The notes under the pieces: generated by a model | Told to the model about the DNA's origin: nothing | What the model saw: only the letters and a program-made list of their open reading frames with translations | The model's database searches: none | Translations under genes and position numbers: made by a program | Assembly (NCBI RefSeq): GCF_001640805.2 | Contig: NC_066838.1 | Span: 7,794,601 to 7,858,600, forward strand | Length of the DNA stretch: 64,000 bases | Reading direction: 5' to 3' | Origin: Lates calcarifer | Taxonomy: Eukaryota; Chordata; Actinopteri; Centropomidae | Shown: piece after piece, positions 1 through 10,850 of the stretch | Layout: every line of letters begins with the position of its first letter | Position numbering within the stretch: the first letter of the stretch is position 1

Positions 1-3000
1 TAAGGCACATCAGTGCCTTATCTGATGTGAGGCAACTTGAGCTGCTTATGTATGAAATCATGTTAGACAAATATAATTTTATTTGATATTGGACAATCTG
101 ATATTTTGACCTGCTAAAATTGAAATTTTGACATGTTATGGGATCACCTAAGTTATTACAATTCACCCTGGGGGATTTCATGGCAATGGATCAAATAGTT
201 GTTGAGATATTTCAGTGTGGACCAAAGTTTTGTGACCAACAGACCAACATAGACATTACTGACATGGCTAATGAAAAGAAAGAAGAAGTGTTAGTGAGAA
301 TGAGTTAGGAACTTCAGAAGTCGTATTAATGTAGTGATTTGGATGTTCAGTTTCTATGGCAACCCAACCCTCCATCTCACTTTCACTGCTCTGAGATTAA
401 ATTCAGATGGACATTCTGCATATTTGGTAATACTTTGTAAGGTAGGCTGCCTGTTAGATTTGGCAGAATGCTTTTTGTTTTTCTTTAATTCTGACGAAAG
501 TACATTTCTGCCTTATTCTCTCTTCCCTCCTCACTTTTACAAGTTATTTCTCTCAAGCAGCCATATTTCTGCTCCACTAGCAGCAGCACCAGGCTATTTC
601 ATGCTGCATGTGTAATAAAAGGATTAATTTGTGCTGCTCAGACTCAGAATGGGCAGTAATGGGGCAGAGGGATATAAATAGAGACTACCTCACTCAACAC
701 TTTCTATTTCCTGACACAGATTGCTGCAAAGAGGCAAGAAAAAAAACTGTTAAGAAAAAAAATCTCCACAATCATCATCCTCATCATCATCAGTATTGTG
801 GTGTTCATAAACATGCATCTAGAGAGTTTCAGTGTTTACTGGGTAAACTGTTTACTGTGTCAAGTTTCTTGCTGTTTCCAAGATACGTGATCACATGGTG
901 AAAACAGATGTAGTAACATAACATGACAAGTAAATACTGACTCAGCATGACACAGAGACAACAGGTCGAGAGGGGAGTGTGCAACTTACAGGATATACAA
1001 ATGACTCCAAAGCTGTTCACTTAACTTCCATTTTTTCCATTCATTCAATTAATTCAAACAAATTGCTGGTTATTTCTAATTCGTTTGATCTTGAGTGACA
1101 GCCCTATTCGCATGTGGTGGTAGTAATGCACACACAGGGATGATAACACCTCAACCATGGTAGGAATGACAAAGACTGCAAGCGACAAGACCTCATGTAT
1201 ACACATGACACCTTTTACTAGGAAACTCTGAATGTAAACAACTCAATTTAATGTCTTTTTTTTTTTTTTGGCTTGTAGGAGGGGCAAGCATTCCTTGTGT
1301 ACTAATGAAGAATGATACAACTTCTTTGCCTTACTTAATTACATTTTCATTACGTTACATTATTAACATAAGTCATTTTTAGCCTGGGCACTGTTTTTCT
1401 ACTCTGATGAACAAAATTAGTTAGTTAGTTAGTTGCCAGGGTGTCTGCAGCACAGTTGTAACTGGTGGATTAATTTCAGAAAAAAAGAAAAAAAGGAAAA
1501 AAAAATTGTTCCACAGAAACAGATGGTAAAAACTGGTGCCATGCTGAAATGGTACCATTAGGCTTTAGTTTCCACTCCTGAAGTATTTACTAATGATTTG
1601 ATTTTATCACATTATTAGCCAAGAGGCTCACACCAGGCAAGCACAAATTAGCACTAACCTAATGTCACCTCTAATCACACTGGCTGGTTAAAGGCTGTGG
1701 TGTTACATTGATCATGTGTTGTCCTTAATGCATCAGCCCAGTGGTTTGAATCCCAGATTGCCAGATGACCGGGTCTGAAACAAGATCCTGGGTTTTAATT
1801 GGGCTGCAGAGGCCTGAAGGTCATGAGGCTGAGTGAGCACACAGAGGATTCTGTCACTTCTCAATACAAGGAGAGTAAAATCAATAAGGCCGTGCAGACT
1901 GGAGTTATGAGGTTGCTGTATGACAGCAAGAATACGCAGCCTGTCCTTGGCAGAGCCACAACAAAACACAACTGCTGTGCCACAATATGTCCAGCTGGAT
2001 TTCCCTCCCTCTCCCTCTCTCTGTCTCTTTCTGTCATCCTCTAACCCCCCACCCCCCACCCCACCCTTTTTTCTGCTCATTAACTGTCATACAGGACTGT
2101 CAAACAAAATCAGAGACAAGGAGGAAGACTGCTTGGAGAGGCCCTCAGAAACATGGAGGTGTTGTACCAAAAGTGAAGTAGAGCTGCAGGGCTCGCAGGC
2201 AGCTGCTCACTTCACAGCACAACTTCACATGCCTCACATTTGTCACTTGTAGTTTTTATTTTGTTTGATTCATGGCCTTTACTTTGGTAGAGACTTTTTA
2301 AAAAAACAATTTTTTCTTCTTTTTGAGCAGCTTATTTTGCTGCAGTTGAAAAAATTAATGATTTAAGCAGTTTGAGTCAACATTTAATTTTTTTTGGAAT
2401 GTCCAGGACTTGATTTGAATAAACTGATTAATTAAAATCTTTTTAGTGAAAAATACTGCAATAACCTGCCTGCATCAGGTTTTGCTATCGTATCGTATTT
2501 TAGGTCTACATTGGAAACAGAGGTCTATAGTAGAACAAGATATCACATTGCAATCTTCAATGGCTTGAGTTAGTTGCTGAAATACTGCCATATGGAAACT
2601 ATTTTCTCGACTGTAAATTGTCCTTAAAGTTTTTTTTAAACCTGCAATAACTGATTTTTCAGCCACTTGGGGGCAGCGGAAATAAGGTATGAACACAACA
2701 CTATATTAAGTTGATATGGCATACTTTTATTAAATTCTTCCTCATTTACATGTCAAACAGATAAGAGCAACTTTACCTTTTTATTTTGGAGTCATGTTTC
2801 TGGCTGCCTGATGAATTAAATCTCAAGTACTCACTCTTTTTAGCTGTCCTGTAGTATACCAACCACTTGGGGGAAACACATGGCTCTTCAGCTGCCAAAT
2901 GATCCACTATGTAGTTTCTAACTGGCTGTCTGTTGCCTGTCTGGCATGTAGCAGACAGTCTGTCAGAGCTTTTCCACTGAAAACAGGTGTGTGAACAAAA

Positions 3001-4405
3001 ACAGCAAAACTAGAAAACCAAAACTATGAGCTGAAAGACAAAAGACCAAAAGAAGCCCATTTAAGTAATAGAGTTGGGTGATATGTGTCTGCGGGTTCAT
3101 TACCACAAGTGACATGCATAGTCATTAGAGCCACTGTTTATTTCAATATATTGATTATAACAGCTTTAATGATATTGTAAGTGATCTTTAATATAGCAGC
3201 ACTGAGGCCTCCTGACACTGTTGTATTTCCAACCTAACCTTGTTTCTAAGAAAATTGAATCACAATGACAGTTCATGATTAGTGTTGGTTTTAAACACTG
3301 TGGTACCAATCAGCCTTTAGCAATTGTTGGTATGGTGAAGAAACCAGCCTGAATCAGAACACTCTGCCTTTGCAATGGGAAACAGTGACTGAGCCAGAAC
3401 CGCACTGCTGAATGTTTTATCAGGTTAATCAACAGGACTTTTAAATTCAGGTGCCTTGAACACCATTCGCTACTCTGCTGATAATGTTTTAACACTTGAC
3501 TTCTACTTACGGTAGTTTACACTCAGGCACAACTGATTTAATTAAGTAACATTCTAAAAGTACAATGCTTGGGTTGAGGATATTTGAGTACAAGTTATAT
3601 TTTAGTGAGTAATGCAATAGTTGACAGTGATTTTACGAAGAGACGGTTTAACGAGCTATTTCACACCTTCTGGAGGCTGTAAAATATTTGTGACAAGTAC
3701 GAGCTGTGTTCACGGAAAGAAATATGGGCGTACTGCACTGCTTTAGATCAGAGACAGAAATCTCTTTGTCTTTTTGTGACAGATAATAAACTTTGCATTG
3801 GGCTGGTTCCCAGCTGATTCAGTATCTCGCCCTTACATCTTCTTTTCTCATCTTCCTACTGTTCTTTTTCTCCAGCTCTTTCTACATTTACAGTTCAATT
3901 TAGTCACTTTATTGTGTATTAAAATCAATATTGCCAAACATGTTAAAAAAATGTAAAACTTGTGTACTTTTGAATGTAGACTGTATCTTTATCTTTTGGG
4001 GACATGTTTAAAATATTTCTAAAACTGGTGATTTGAGAGTGTGAATGTTCTTGTTTACCAATACTGGAATAGGATTGTATTATGTACTAAATCAGACAAG
4101 TTGGCCCGATAACAGGAAAAGAAGCTGCAGCTCCTTTTGAAGCTGATGAAAAATTGCTTGCAAACCTTTGAACACATCAACCAAAGTGACCCAAATTCAG
4201 AAATCCCATTTTTTCCCTAATTTCATGCTGATAACAAAAACATCCCATTTGAGTGTCTTTCCCTGTGCCAAACCCCCCACTGAGTCCAAATGACTGCAGG
4301 AGCACAACTGTGCTGAAAATTAAATGGTGGCATCCACAGGAAACTGTGGTTCTGCTCGGCTTTGAACATCTTTTATTCACATAAAATCATTGATTTGGAA
4401 TTATT

Positions 4406-4407
<2 letters not shown>

Positions 4408-4455
<48 letters not shown>
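4408..4455. repeat. (AT)n microsatellite
   Basis: About 48 bases of almost pure AT alternation, with one C interruption at 4443. Confidence 0.95.
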
Positions 4456-7050
4456 GGATGAGACTGTTGTAGGCGCCTGTGGAGTCCTGGGTGTTGTAGC
4501 TTCGGTTTGGGCTTCCAGCAGGAAAAACAACATTTTGTTCTTTTTCACCCACTGTCTTTGAATATACCACAGCAAAGGATAAAGGACAGAGCAGTAAATC
4601 AGTTTAATGCTCTGTAACAAACAAATAAAAAAGGGTGAAGCTTATTGATAAAGGTAAAAGAGCTATTCATCAGTAGGCTTCACAATACAGAAGCAAAAGG
4701 CTAATGTGAGTTGATACACAAACACACACTCACACGTGGTGTGTGTCTGTACTACTCTGCTTTAACAAGCATACACACACTCAGCCACAGCATCAATACA
4801 GGTAACATTTACTGTCAGGTGGCGACAACATAATGAGAAAACACAATGTGACCTTCGTGAGTGCAGTGGGGAAAAATGGCAGAGCACAGCATAATATTCT
4901 CTGACAAACAAATGAAAGTCAGAGGAAATGTATCCCCAACTGAATGAAACAAAACAGCAAGTGTAAGGTGCCATTTACCCACAAGCATCATCACAGCAGA
5001 AACACACACTTCAACAGCACTGGGTAAACAAAAATAACCCTTGTGTGTTACAGTAAAGAATATTATAATTTGTGAAATTTAACAGGAACTACATTTGTGT
5101 TCTAAATGACAATGTGAAACAAGCATAGCAAAGTCACTGGGGAGAATAAGATTTTTCTATTTTAAGCACTGCATGAATTGACAGTTGTTGTCTCAACATA
5201 CAATTCACTACTGATGATAAGGAAGAGAGTGACAAAAGTGTTGTCATTGGTGTATTGGATCAGAAATAGAGAAATAAAAAGGGCAAAGCAATAATAAGTA
5301 ATGCTTAGTTATTGTTTTTTAATGAGATTTACAGTAAGTAACTGTATAACTGGTTAACACTTAATTCTAGTTAGAATAACATGTATGGTTACAACAGTGC
5401 AAATTCTGTTTTATTGTGTACATTTTTCCAGCCTTGCCTCTTGATGGTCACAAGGGAGAAACTTGCTAATCACAAGTAAATAGATTAAACACATTTATTG
5501 ACTTGATTTAAACCATTTCATTTAAACTATGTTCTAATATTAATCAGATGTTTTAGATGATGTTTTATGCTAGTATTTATTATCTTTACATTTTACCATT
5601 TTATAACGCACCCCGTGCTGTCTGAATGTAGAGTGATTTACACTGGACTCTGAATGATGTATATTTGTTCAATTCTATGTGTGAGTTCATGTGTGGTTTA
5701 GTGGCAATCCTTAACTGGATAAATAAATTGATTTTTATTTCTGCTCATGTTAAAAGGCCTTTGATCCAGCATTTAGATTAAAACTCAGAAAGGAAACCAA
5801 GACTGAAAATAGTTAAGTGGTAAAGTCAACTGGTGAGAAATCTCTTTTAAGTTAATAACTGGTAAGCCATGAAAGGTTTGAAAAAACATTCCTGTCAATA
5901 CAGGCCGTTTTCTGTCCCATTAGGTCTTTGGCTTTTTAGTTGTTGAATTTTTCTTCAACTTAGCTTTAATTACAGACATATTTGTACAGTCTTAGTTATA
6001 CAAACGTTCAACTTTTTGTACCTGTACAGGTTGTTTTTGTTTCTGATGTTTACATTTGCTAATTTATATGTATGAAACAAGTATGTACGTGATGAATTTT
6101 ACAGTACATATGTGGTCGTTACAAGGGGTCCTCGTTCACTCATTTCTGCTCCATGCACAGCATTGTTTCTGTAAAATGGGCTGAGCAGTCTCAGTGCTTA
6201 TTACCAGAAGTGGTCTATTCATGAATTTTTTTATGCCAGCTTTACATGGATTAAACCTGAATCCATGCCAGCAATGTTGAATTTAAAAATGCCCCATGGT
6301 AAATACAAGCAAAAGAGAGACTAAGCTCCTGTATCCAGGTAAATGTCAGGGCAGGCTACTGCATGTCTCTCTTAGTGTCAGCAGAGTTCATCCTGACCAG
6401 AGCTGGCTTATTAATTGTCTTCTGTCATGTTGGTTCCTGGCAGAGACAGAGGAGCTATATAGTTCAGCTGTTGATCCTGCAGATGTTCGTAGTGAGCCGG
6501 GTCGCAGCTTGCCTCAGAGCCGATCAATTTGTTAACACCAGAGCTTGGCCCAGAAAGGATTTCTTGGCAGGGTGAGGGGACCTCTCAACCCTTTGTTGAA
6601 TCACATGATGGGAAATACTCCATGTGAAAGAAATATTTGTGAAATTCTTCCACGGACAGTGGAAATCCATGTAAAACAACACTTAAACTGTCATTCTGAA
6701 CCCCATCCAAAAAGTACTAATATAAAGCTCCTGCAATGCAATGCCCTGTCTTTCAGTGACAGGGGAAATATGGCCACATACATTTATTTATCTATTTAGT
6801 GCTATATGAGTCAGCAGGGAGGATAAAAATAAATTTCATTACCTTTCTCAACTGAAGTTTTACAGTAGCTCCAAACCAAAAACGTCCTTTTGTCATTTAT
6901 TCCATATTTTGACTTTGGAGTAGGAGAACCCTTCATTCAAGTACTGGTAGAACCAAATTACCATACAGTAAGAAACATTTCTTTATTTCTCAAATGTCCA
7001 GTTACTGTCTCATTCCTTGTACCCTCTGACTGACGAAATTAGAGAAAAAA

Positions 7051-7074
7051 CTTTCTTTCTTTCTTTCTTTCTTT
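7051..7074. repeat. (CTTT)n microsatellite
   Basis: Six tandem CTTT units in AT-rich sequence. Confidence 0.95.
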
Positions 7075-8084
7075 ATTGCTACTTTATTCCTCTTTATTCC
7101 TGAATCGACCAGAAATCCCAGCAGCACTTCAATAAGCAAACAAGACTCTGAACAGAGCAGCTGAATTTATCTGTGTACATCTTTGCAATGGATGCAATGC
7201 AGATGTGAGTCCAGTGGTAAGTGATTTGGTAATTTGCAGGTTAAAAGACATAGTATAAATGAGGGTTTGAAGTTTGGTTATAAAGGTAGTTCTTAAGACA
7301 TCAAGTTTTTCTTGTTTGTGAGTTGTTCTGAGTGTTCTTTCATTAAATAATATAGATAAGTTAAAATATGTTCATATGATAAAGAAAAGGTGTAACTAAT
7401 CAAAGCTTGTCTCAAAAGGCCTCAAGCCCAAAATATTTCTTTCTTTGTCTTCTTTTCCAGCAGACTAGGCTTGGTTTAGTGCATCGCTGCCTCCCTCTGG
7501 TGTTATAACATCACCGCTATTTTTGCCATCTAAGTTCTATATCTTATGGTATGAATCTGTTGTTCTGAGGAAGTGAATTACTTCCCTTGCTGTCTCGTTT
7601 TGAAACTTTCTGTCATCCAGCAGCGTTCTCATGGAAAACTTTTTAATCCCCAGCCTAATGCCATGAATAACGTCCTCCTTTCCCCAGCACAGAGCAGGCT
7701 ATTCATCAAGACATGATGTACAGACCCCAGCCTCCCAACTAACACAAGCCCACTTGCTAGTCCACAATGTCTCAACCTTAGTCTTGTGAATTTGATCTCA
7801 TCTTCCCTAGGAATATTCACTCTGTTGCCAGATATAACAGATGGCTGGATGTTACAGCTTCCTTCCTTTGCTGTCTGCGTTACACTCTTGCTGCCATTGA
7901 TGTACCAGACTCTCAGTTATGATGCTGCATCAAATATGTCATACACATTAGCGTTAATATGTTTTTTAAGTTTTATAATTAGGTTTGGTAACAAAGATCA
8001 CACCGAAATCCCATTTCCGTGCCTAAAGCATTTAAGCTCACCTGCAGGACCTTTCCTCAGGCATGGATCAGGAGCGCCTTCTTG

Positions 8085-8480
8085 ACGCTTCTCGCTGATA
8101 GCGATGTGTTCAAAGAGAATCAGCAAACTCCTGAAGTTTCGGACTTCATCTCGACAAGTCAAACGTAGTCGGGTCTTCGCCTTCCGGGAGCCTCAGTGGA
8201 AAATCCCGTCTTCGGCGTACCGTGGATGTCGCCTGTCTTGTTCGCTTCTCCCCGACCGAAAAACACGCGGCCCCGCGTAAATCATCCCGCCAACATTCCG
8301 ACAGTCCCACCGCCCCATCCACATCCAAGGAGGCAGTCGCCCGCCTAAGGCACGCACGCAGAAACATTTCATTGCCGACAACAAAAAAGACCTTTTCCAA
8401 CTATGCACGGTCTCCCTCTCCGGGCTTCTAGACTACTTCCGGGTGGTCTAGAAGCGTCGCGTCCGCAGCAACGCCGATGA
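8085..8480. other. CpG-rich block in AT-rich intron
   Basis: This stretch of about 400 bases has dozens of CpG dinucleotides, whereas sequence on both sides has very few. It includes an ETS-like ACTTCCGG at 8435-8442 and a CRE-like TGATGTCA at 8479-8486. It could be the 5' promoter region of the DIRS element, an internal CpG-island promoter of the surrounding gene, or a recent insertion. No convincing protein is encoded: the short frames on both strands are Arg/Ser/Pro-rich as expected from GC-rich DNA. Confidence 0.55.
8424..8455. repeat. Perfect 10-bp inverted repeat (hairpin)
   Basis: GCTTCTAGAC at 8424-8433 and its exact complement GTCTAGAAGC at 8446-8455 flank a 12-base GC-containing loop. 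It lies at the right side of the CpG-rich block, just before the recognisable DIRS coding remains. Confidence 0.9.
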
Positions 8481-8813
8481 TGTCACGGTGCGTCTCTCCG
8501 GACCACAGTGTCCCTATTAGCACTCTATCCCTCCTGTTTTACCTCAAGCTTCACAAACCACCTGTGCATGTATGCATCCCTCCATCTGGGCATCCTCTCC
8601 TCTTACTTCTACTGTCCCCCTCTCTGCTCCCCCAGCCACCTCAGCTTGTCCCCCCTCAATAGACAAGTCTTCCACCAGGATGGGAGGATGATCTGCAATA
8701 ACTTCAACAAGCTCGGATACAATATTTCAAGCTGCTGATTCCTCCACACCTGCTCACTCCATGGTGGAGCCTATTCCAGACCAACTTGTCCTCATAATCC
8801 AACGAGGCTCAGC

Positions 8814-10292
8814 TTGTGTAAGTATCTCAACACACCAATCAATAACTATGCTCTAGCTACTGTCTTAAAGAATGACCCAGACCACCAGTTCAGTAACTTC
8901 CTTATACAAGGTTTTACACACAGCTTCCACCCAGGGATGCAGGTCATGCCTGAATCCTACAAATGCCTTAATCTGAAGTCAGCCATCTCTGAACCCAACA
9001 CAGTGGGCAAACTCCCAGATAAAGAAATTAAGGAGCGTTCATGATTGACCCTTTCCCCAGCCCACCTTTGTCCACATTCAGAATCAGTCCAATCGGAATA
9101 CCTATGAGAAAATATTCAGGAAAAAAGAGACTAATCATAGCCCTCTCTGCCCCCACAACTCTGCCATCCCAAGCACCAATAGCTTAATCCCTAACCCAGG
9201 CTTCTCCATGCAGTATACAACAATCAATCATGCCATCTCCCTCATCCACCTTGCAGGCCAAGGAGCCAAGTTGTCCAAGGTAGACATTACTAGCGTCCTC
9301 AAAGTCATTCCCATTCACCTCAACTACTGATGTCTTTTTGGTGTCCACTAGAAAGGCACCTATGTTGCAATGCTTCTGACCTTCAGGTGAAAAAGCAACC
9401 CTAAAATTTTCAATTCTTTTTCTGAAGCACTTTAATGGATCCTGACAAACAACTACAAACTTATGTTATTCTTTTCCTAGATGACTTTCTCATCATTATG
9501 CTATCATCTTCACCCCCACCATCTTAATATTCAGACTACTGCAATTCATGAACTCTGAGTTCCTCTCTCCTCAGAGAAAATGGAATGTCCCAGTACTTCT
9601 TTGAAATTTCTTGGTATTATCCACAATTCCATCTCACTCCAAAAATTACTGTCCACCAAGAAAGTCCGCCAGATTTCTTTACTCATTTCAGATTTTATTA
9701 CAGCTCACAGATGCACCAAACGCCAACTACTCTAGCTGCTATGTCACCTGACCTGCGCCATCCATAATCATTCCTCAAGGTCAGTCCTTCCTCTGTCACC
9801 TCCTCTCTGTAGCTGCTTCTGTCCCATCCCTCCATGATCCCATCACACTGGATAAACCATGCAAAATGAAGCTAAAACTGTGGCACCAGTTCCTGTCCCT
9901 CTGGAACAGCATCTCTTTCTTTTACAATGACCAAGCCAGAAGACATGCAGTTGTGCACAGACACAGCTCCTCCATCTGCTTTTGTGAGTACTATAGCAGC
10001 AGATGGTTCTCAGCTGAATCTTGAATCATCTTCTGAATCATATTTTATGTCTTCCTTGACCATCTGCAAAATGTACCCAATCATTGTAGCAGCCATTTTT
10101 TGGGTGTGCTAATGGTCTAAGAAGACCATCACCATCTCCCCTGACAACAGCGCTGTCATGGACATCATGAACAAATGATGGTTGCATCATCTGGACATAC
10201 TGCAGTTCCTGTGGGGGCTCATGCTGGTTTCAGCCAAGCACCAATTCATCATCCGGGCCTCCCATATCCCAGGCCACGAAAACTCAATCTCC
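8814..10292 (+). pseudogene. DIRS reverse transcriptase - RNase H, decayed
   Basis: The frame 8814-9044 is still open and reads from MCKYLNTPINN to EIKERS, which matches the region just before the RT core in fish DIRS proteins. The core follows with stops: a KVDITSVLKVIPIH block near 9280-9320, a SNPKIFNSFSEAL block near 9395-9430, and the catalytic box FLDDFLII at 9474-9497 with both aspartates retained. RNase H remains include RQLL followed by a stop near 9721, DNSAVMDIMNK at 10143-10175 and SHIPGHENSIS around 10260-10292. At least eight in-frame stops and several frame changes show it cannot make a working enzyme. Many of the changed codons look like C-to-T or G-to-A transitions from the family pattern. 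Confidence 0.85.
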
Positions 10293-10297
10293 ATCCT

Positions 10298-10850
10298 CAA
10301 GATTAAATCTTCCACCATCCAGGTCTACATTATTGGAATTAACTTCTTCATTAAACTGTCCACAAGAGCACCATGTCCAGCTACATCTCATTCACACCTC
10401 AGCATGTCAGTCAAAGGCCTCCTGTTGCTGGCTTTCTTTAGTTTCCTTCACTGCCCTGCATCCCAACATGTTACCATGTCTGACATTTCCAGTAATTCTG
10501 CCGACACTCATCTTCCATCTCAAATGTAGCAAAACCAATCAGTCTGGTGTTCCTCAGCCCATCTACCTCTTTGGACTTGACTCATGCTTGAGTCCATATG
10601 AACCCATGTGTGACTCAAGACTAAGGCCTCCAAGTCCCTTTGTTCATCTCAGAGACAGAAAAAGTGGCCAAACACTTCTGGTTTCACCTCCCCCTTCCCA
10701 TCTGCTGATCTGATCAGCAATAGCCTCTGAGCTATACTATACAGGCATTCCTTTCATGGCAGGGCTGCCTCCACCGCTTCCAGGCAAGGAATTCCTTACC
10801 ACGTCATTAAACTTCTTGACCATTGAGCTTCCCCAACATACCTTACCCGT
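10298..10850 (+). pseudogene. DIRS tyrosine recombinase, decayed
   Basis: The first half (to 10529) stays open and reads ...KSSTIQVYIIGINFFIKLS..., a typical DIRS recombinase N-terminal segment. It then continues through frameshifts to KTNQSGVPQPIYLF and a C-terminal block. The catalytic residues expected of this family have all changed. The Arg of the FLR-C block is His (10449-10451). The H-x-x-R box reads H-S-F-H (10745-10756). The GRW block ends in a stop. The region where the Tyr is expected reads TYLTRI. In the family this enzyme inserts the circular cDNA intermediate, but this copy must be inactive. Confidence 0.85.

Larger units (their letters stand above)
1..8060. other. Presumed distal intron 1 of the minus-strand Bassoon-like gene; no gene seen
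   Basis: No exon-like frame with plausible splice sites and recognisable protein was found on either strand. Open frames here are short and of low-complexity or random composition. The stretch is AT-rich and holds an (AT)n tract at 4408 and a (CTTT)n tract at 7051. Calling it intron is an inference: the first coding exon at 20467-20654 reads leftwards and no second exon is visible before the window edge. Confidence 0.5.
8063..8805 (+). pseudogene. DIRS gag-like region, decayed
   Basis: The best-supported part is the right-hand end (about 8685-8805). There the translation MICNNFNKLG... with C, C, H and C residues, followed by a CSLHGGAYSRPTCPHNP-like segment with one internal stop, resembles the zinc-knuckle end of DIRS gag proteins. 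Further left, an ATG at 8063 opens MDQERLLDASR and then hits two stops. Its membership in gag is a guess. The 8085-8480 part is unusually CpG-rich and may be a separate piece of DNA. Confidence 0.5.
8063..10850 (+). mobile_element. Degenerate DIRS-type (tyrosine recombinase) retrotransposon
   Basis: Read left to right on the plus strand, this shows the order expected of DIRS-like elements: a gag-like region with a CCHC-like zinc knuckle (about 8685-8805), reverse transcriptase (8814 to about 9530), RNase H (about 9580-10292) and a tyrosine recombinase (about 10298-10850). The frame is broken by many stops and frameshifts, so this is a dead copy. Recognition rests on characteristic blocks: a VDITS...KVIPIH block, a FLDDFLII active-site box, an RQLL...LCHLTCAI block, DNSAVMDI, SHIPGHENSIS, and a recombinase C-terminus resembling HSFR...GAAS...HVIKLL. 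No long terminal repeats were found. The outer limits are uncertain because terminal repeats were not identified, and the left limit could be as late as about 8480. Confidence 0.85.

Noticed and set aside
1733..2080. 115-codon minus-strand frame starting Gly/Lys/Arg-rich
   Set aside because: It is driven by a CT-rich and C-rich tract near 2010-2070, with no splice or promoter support.
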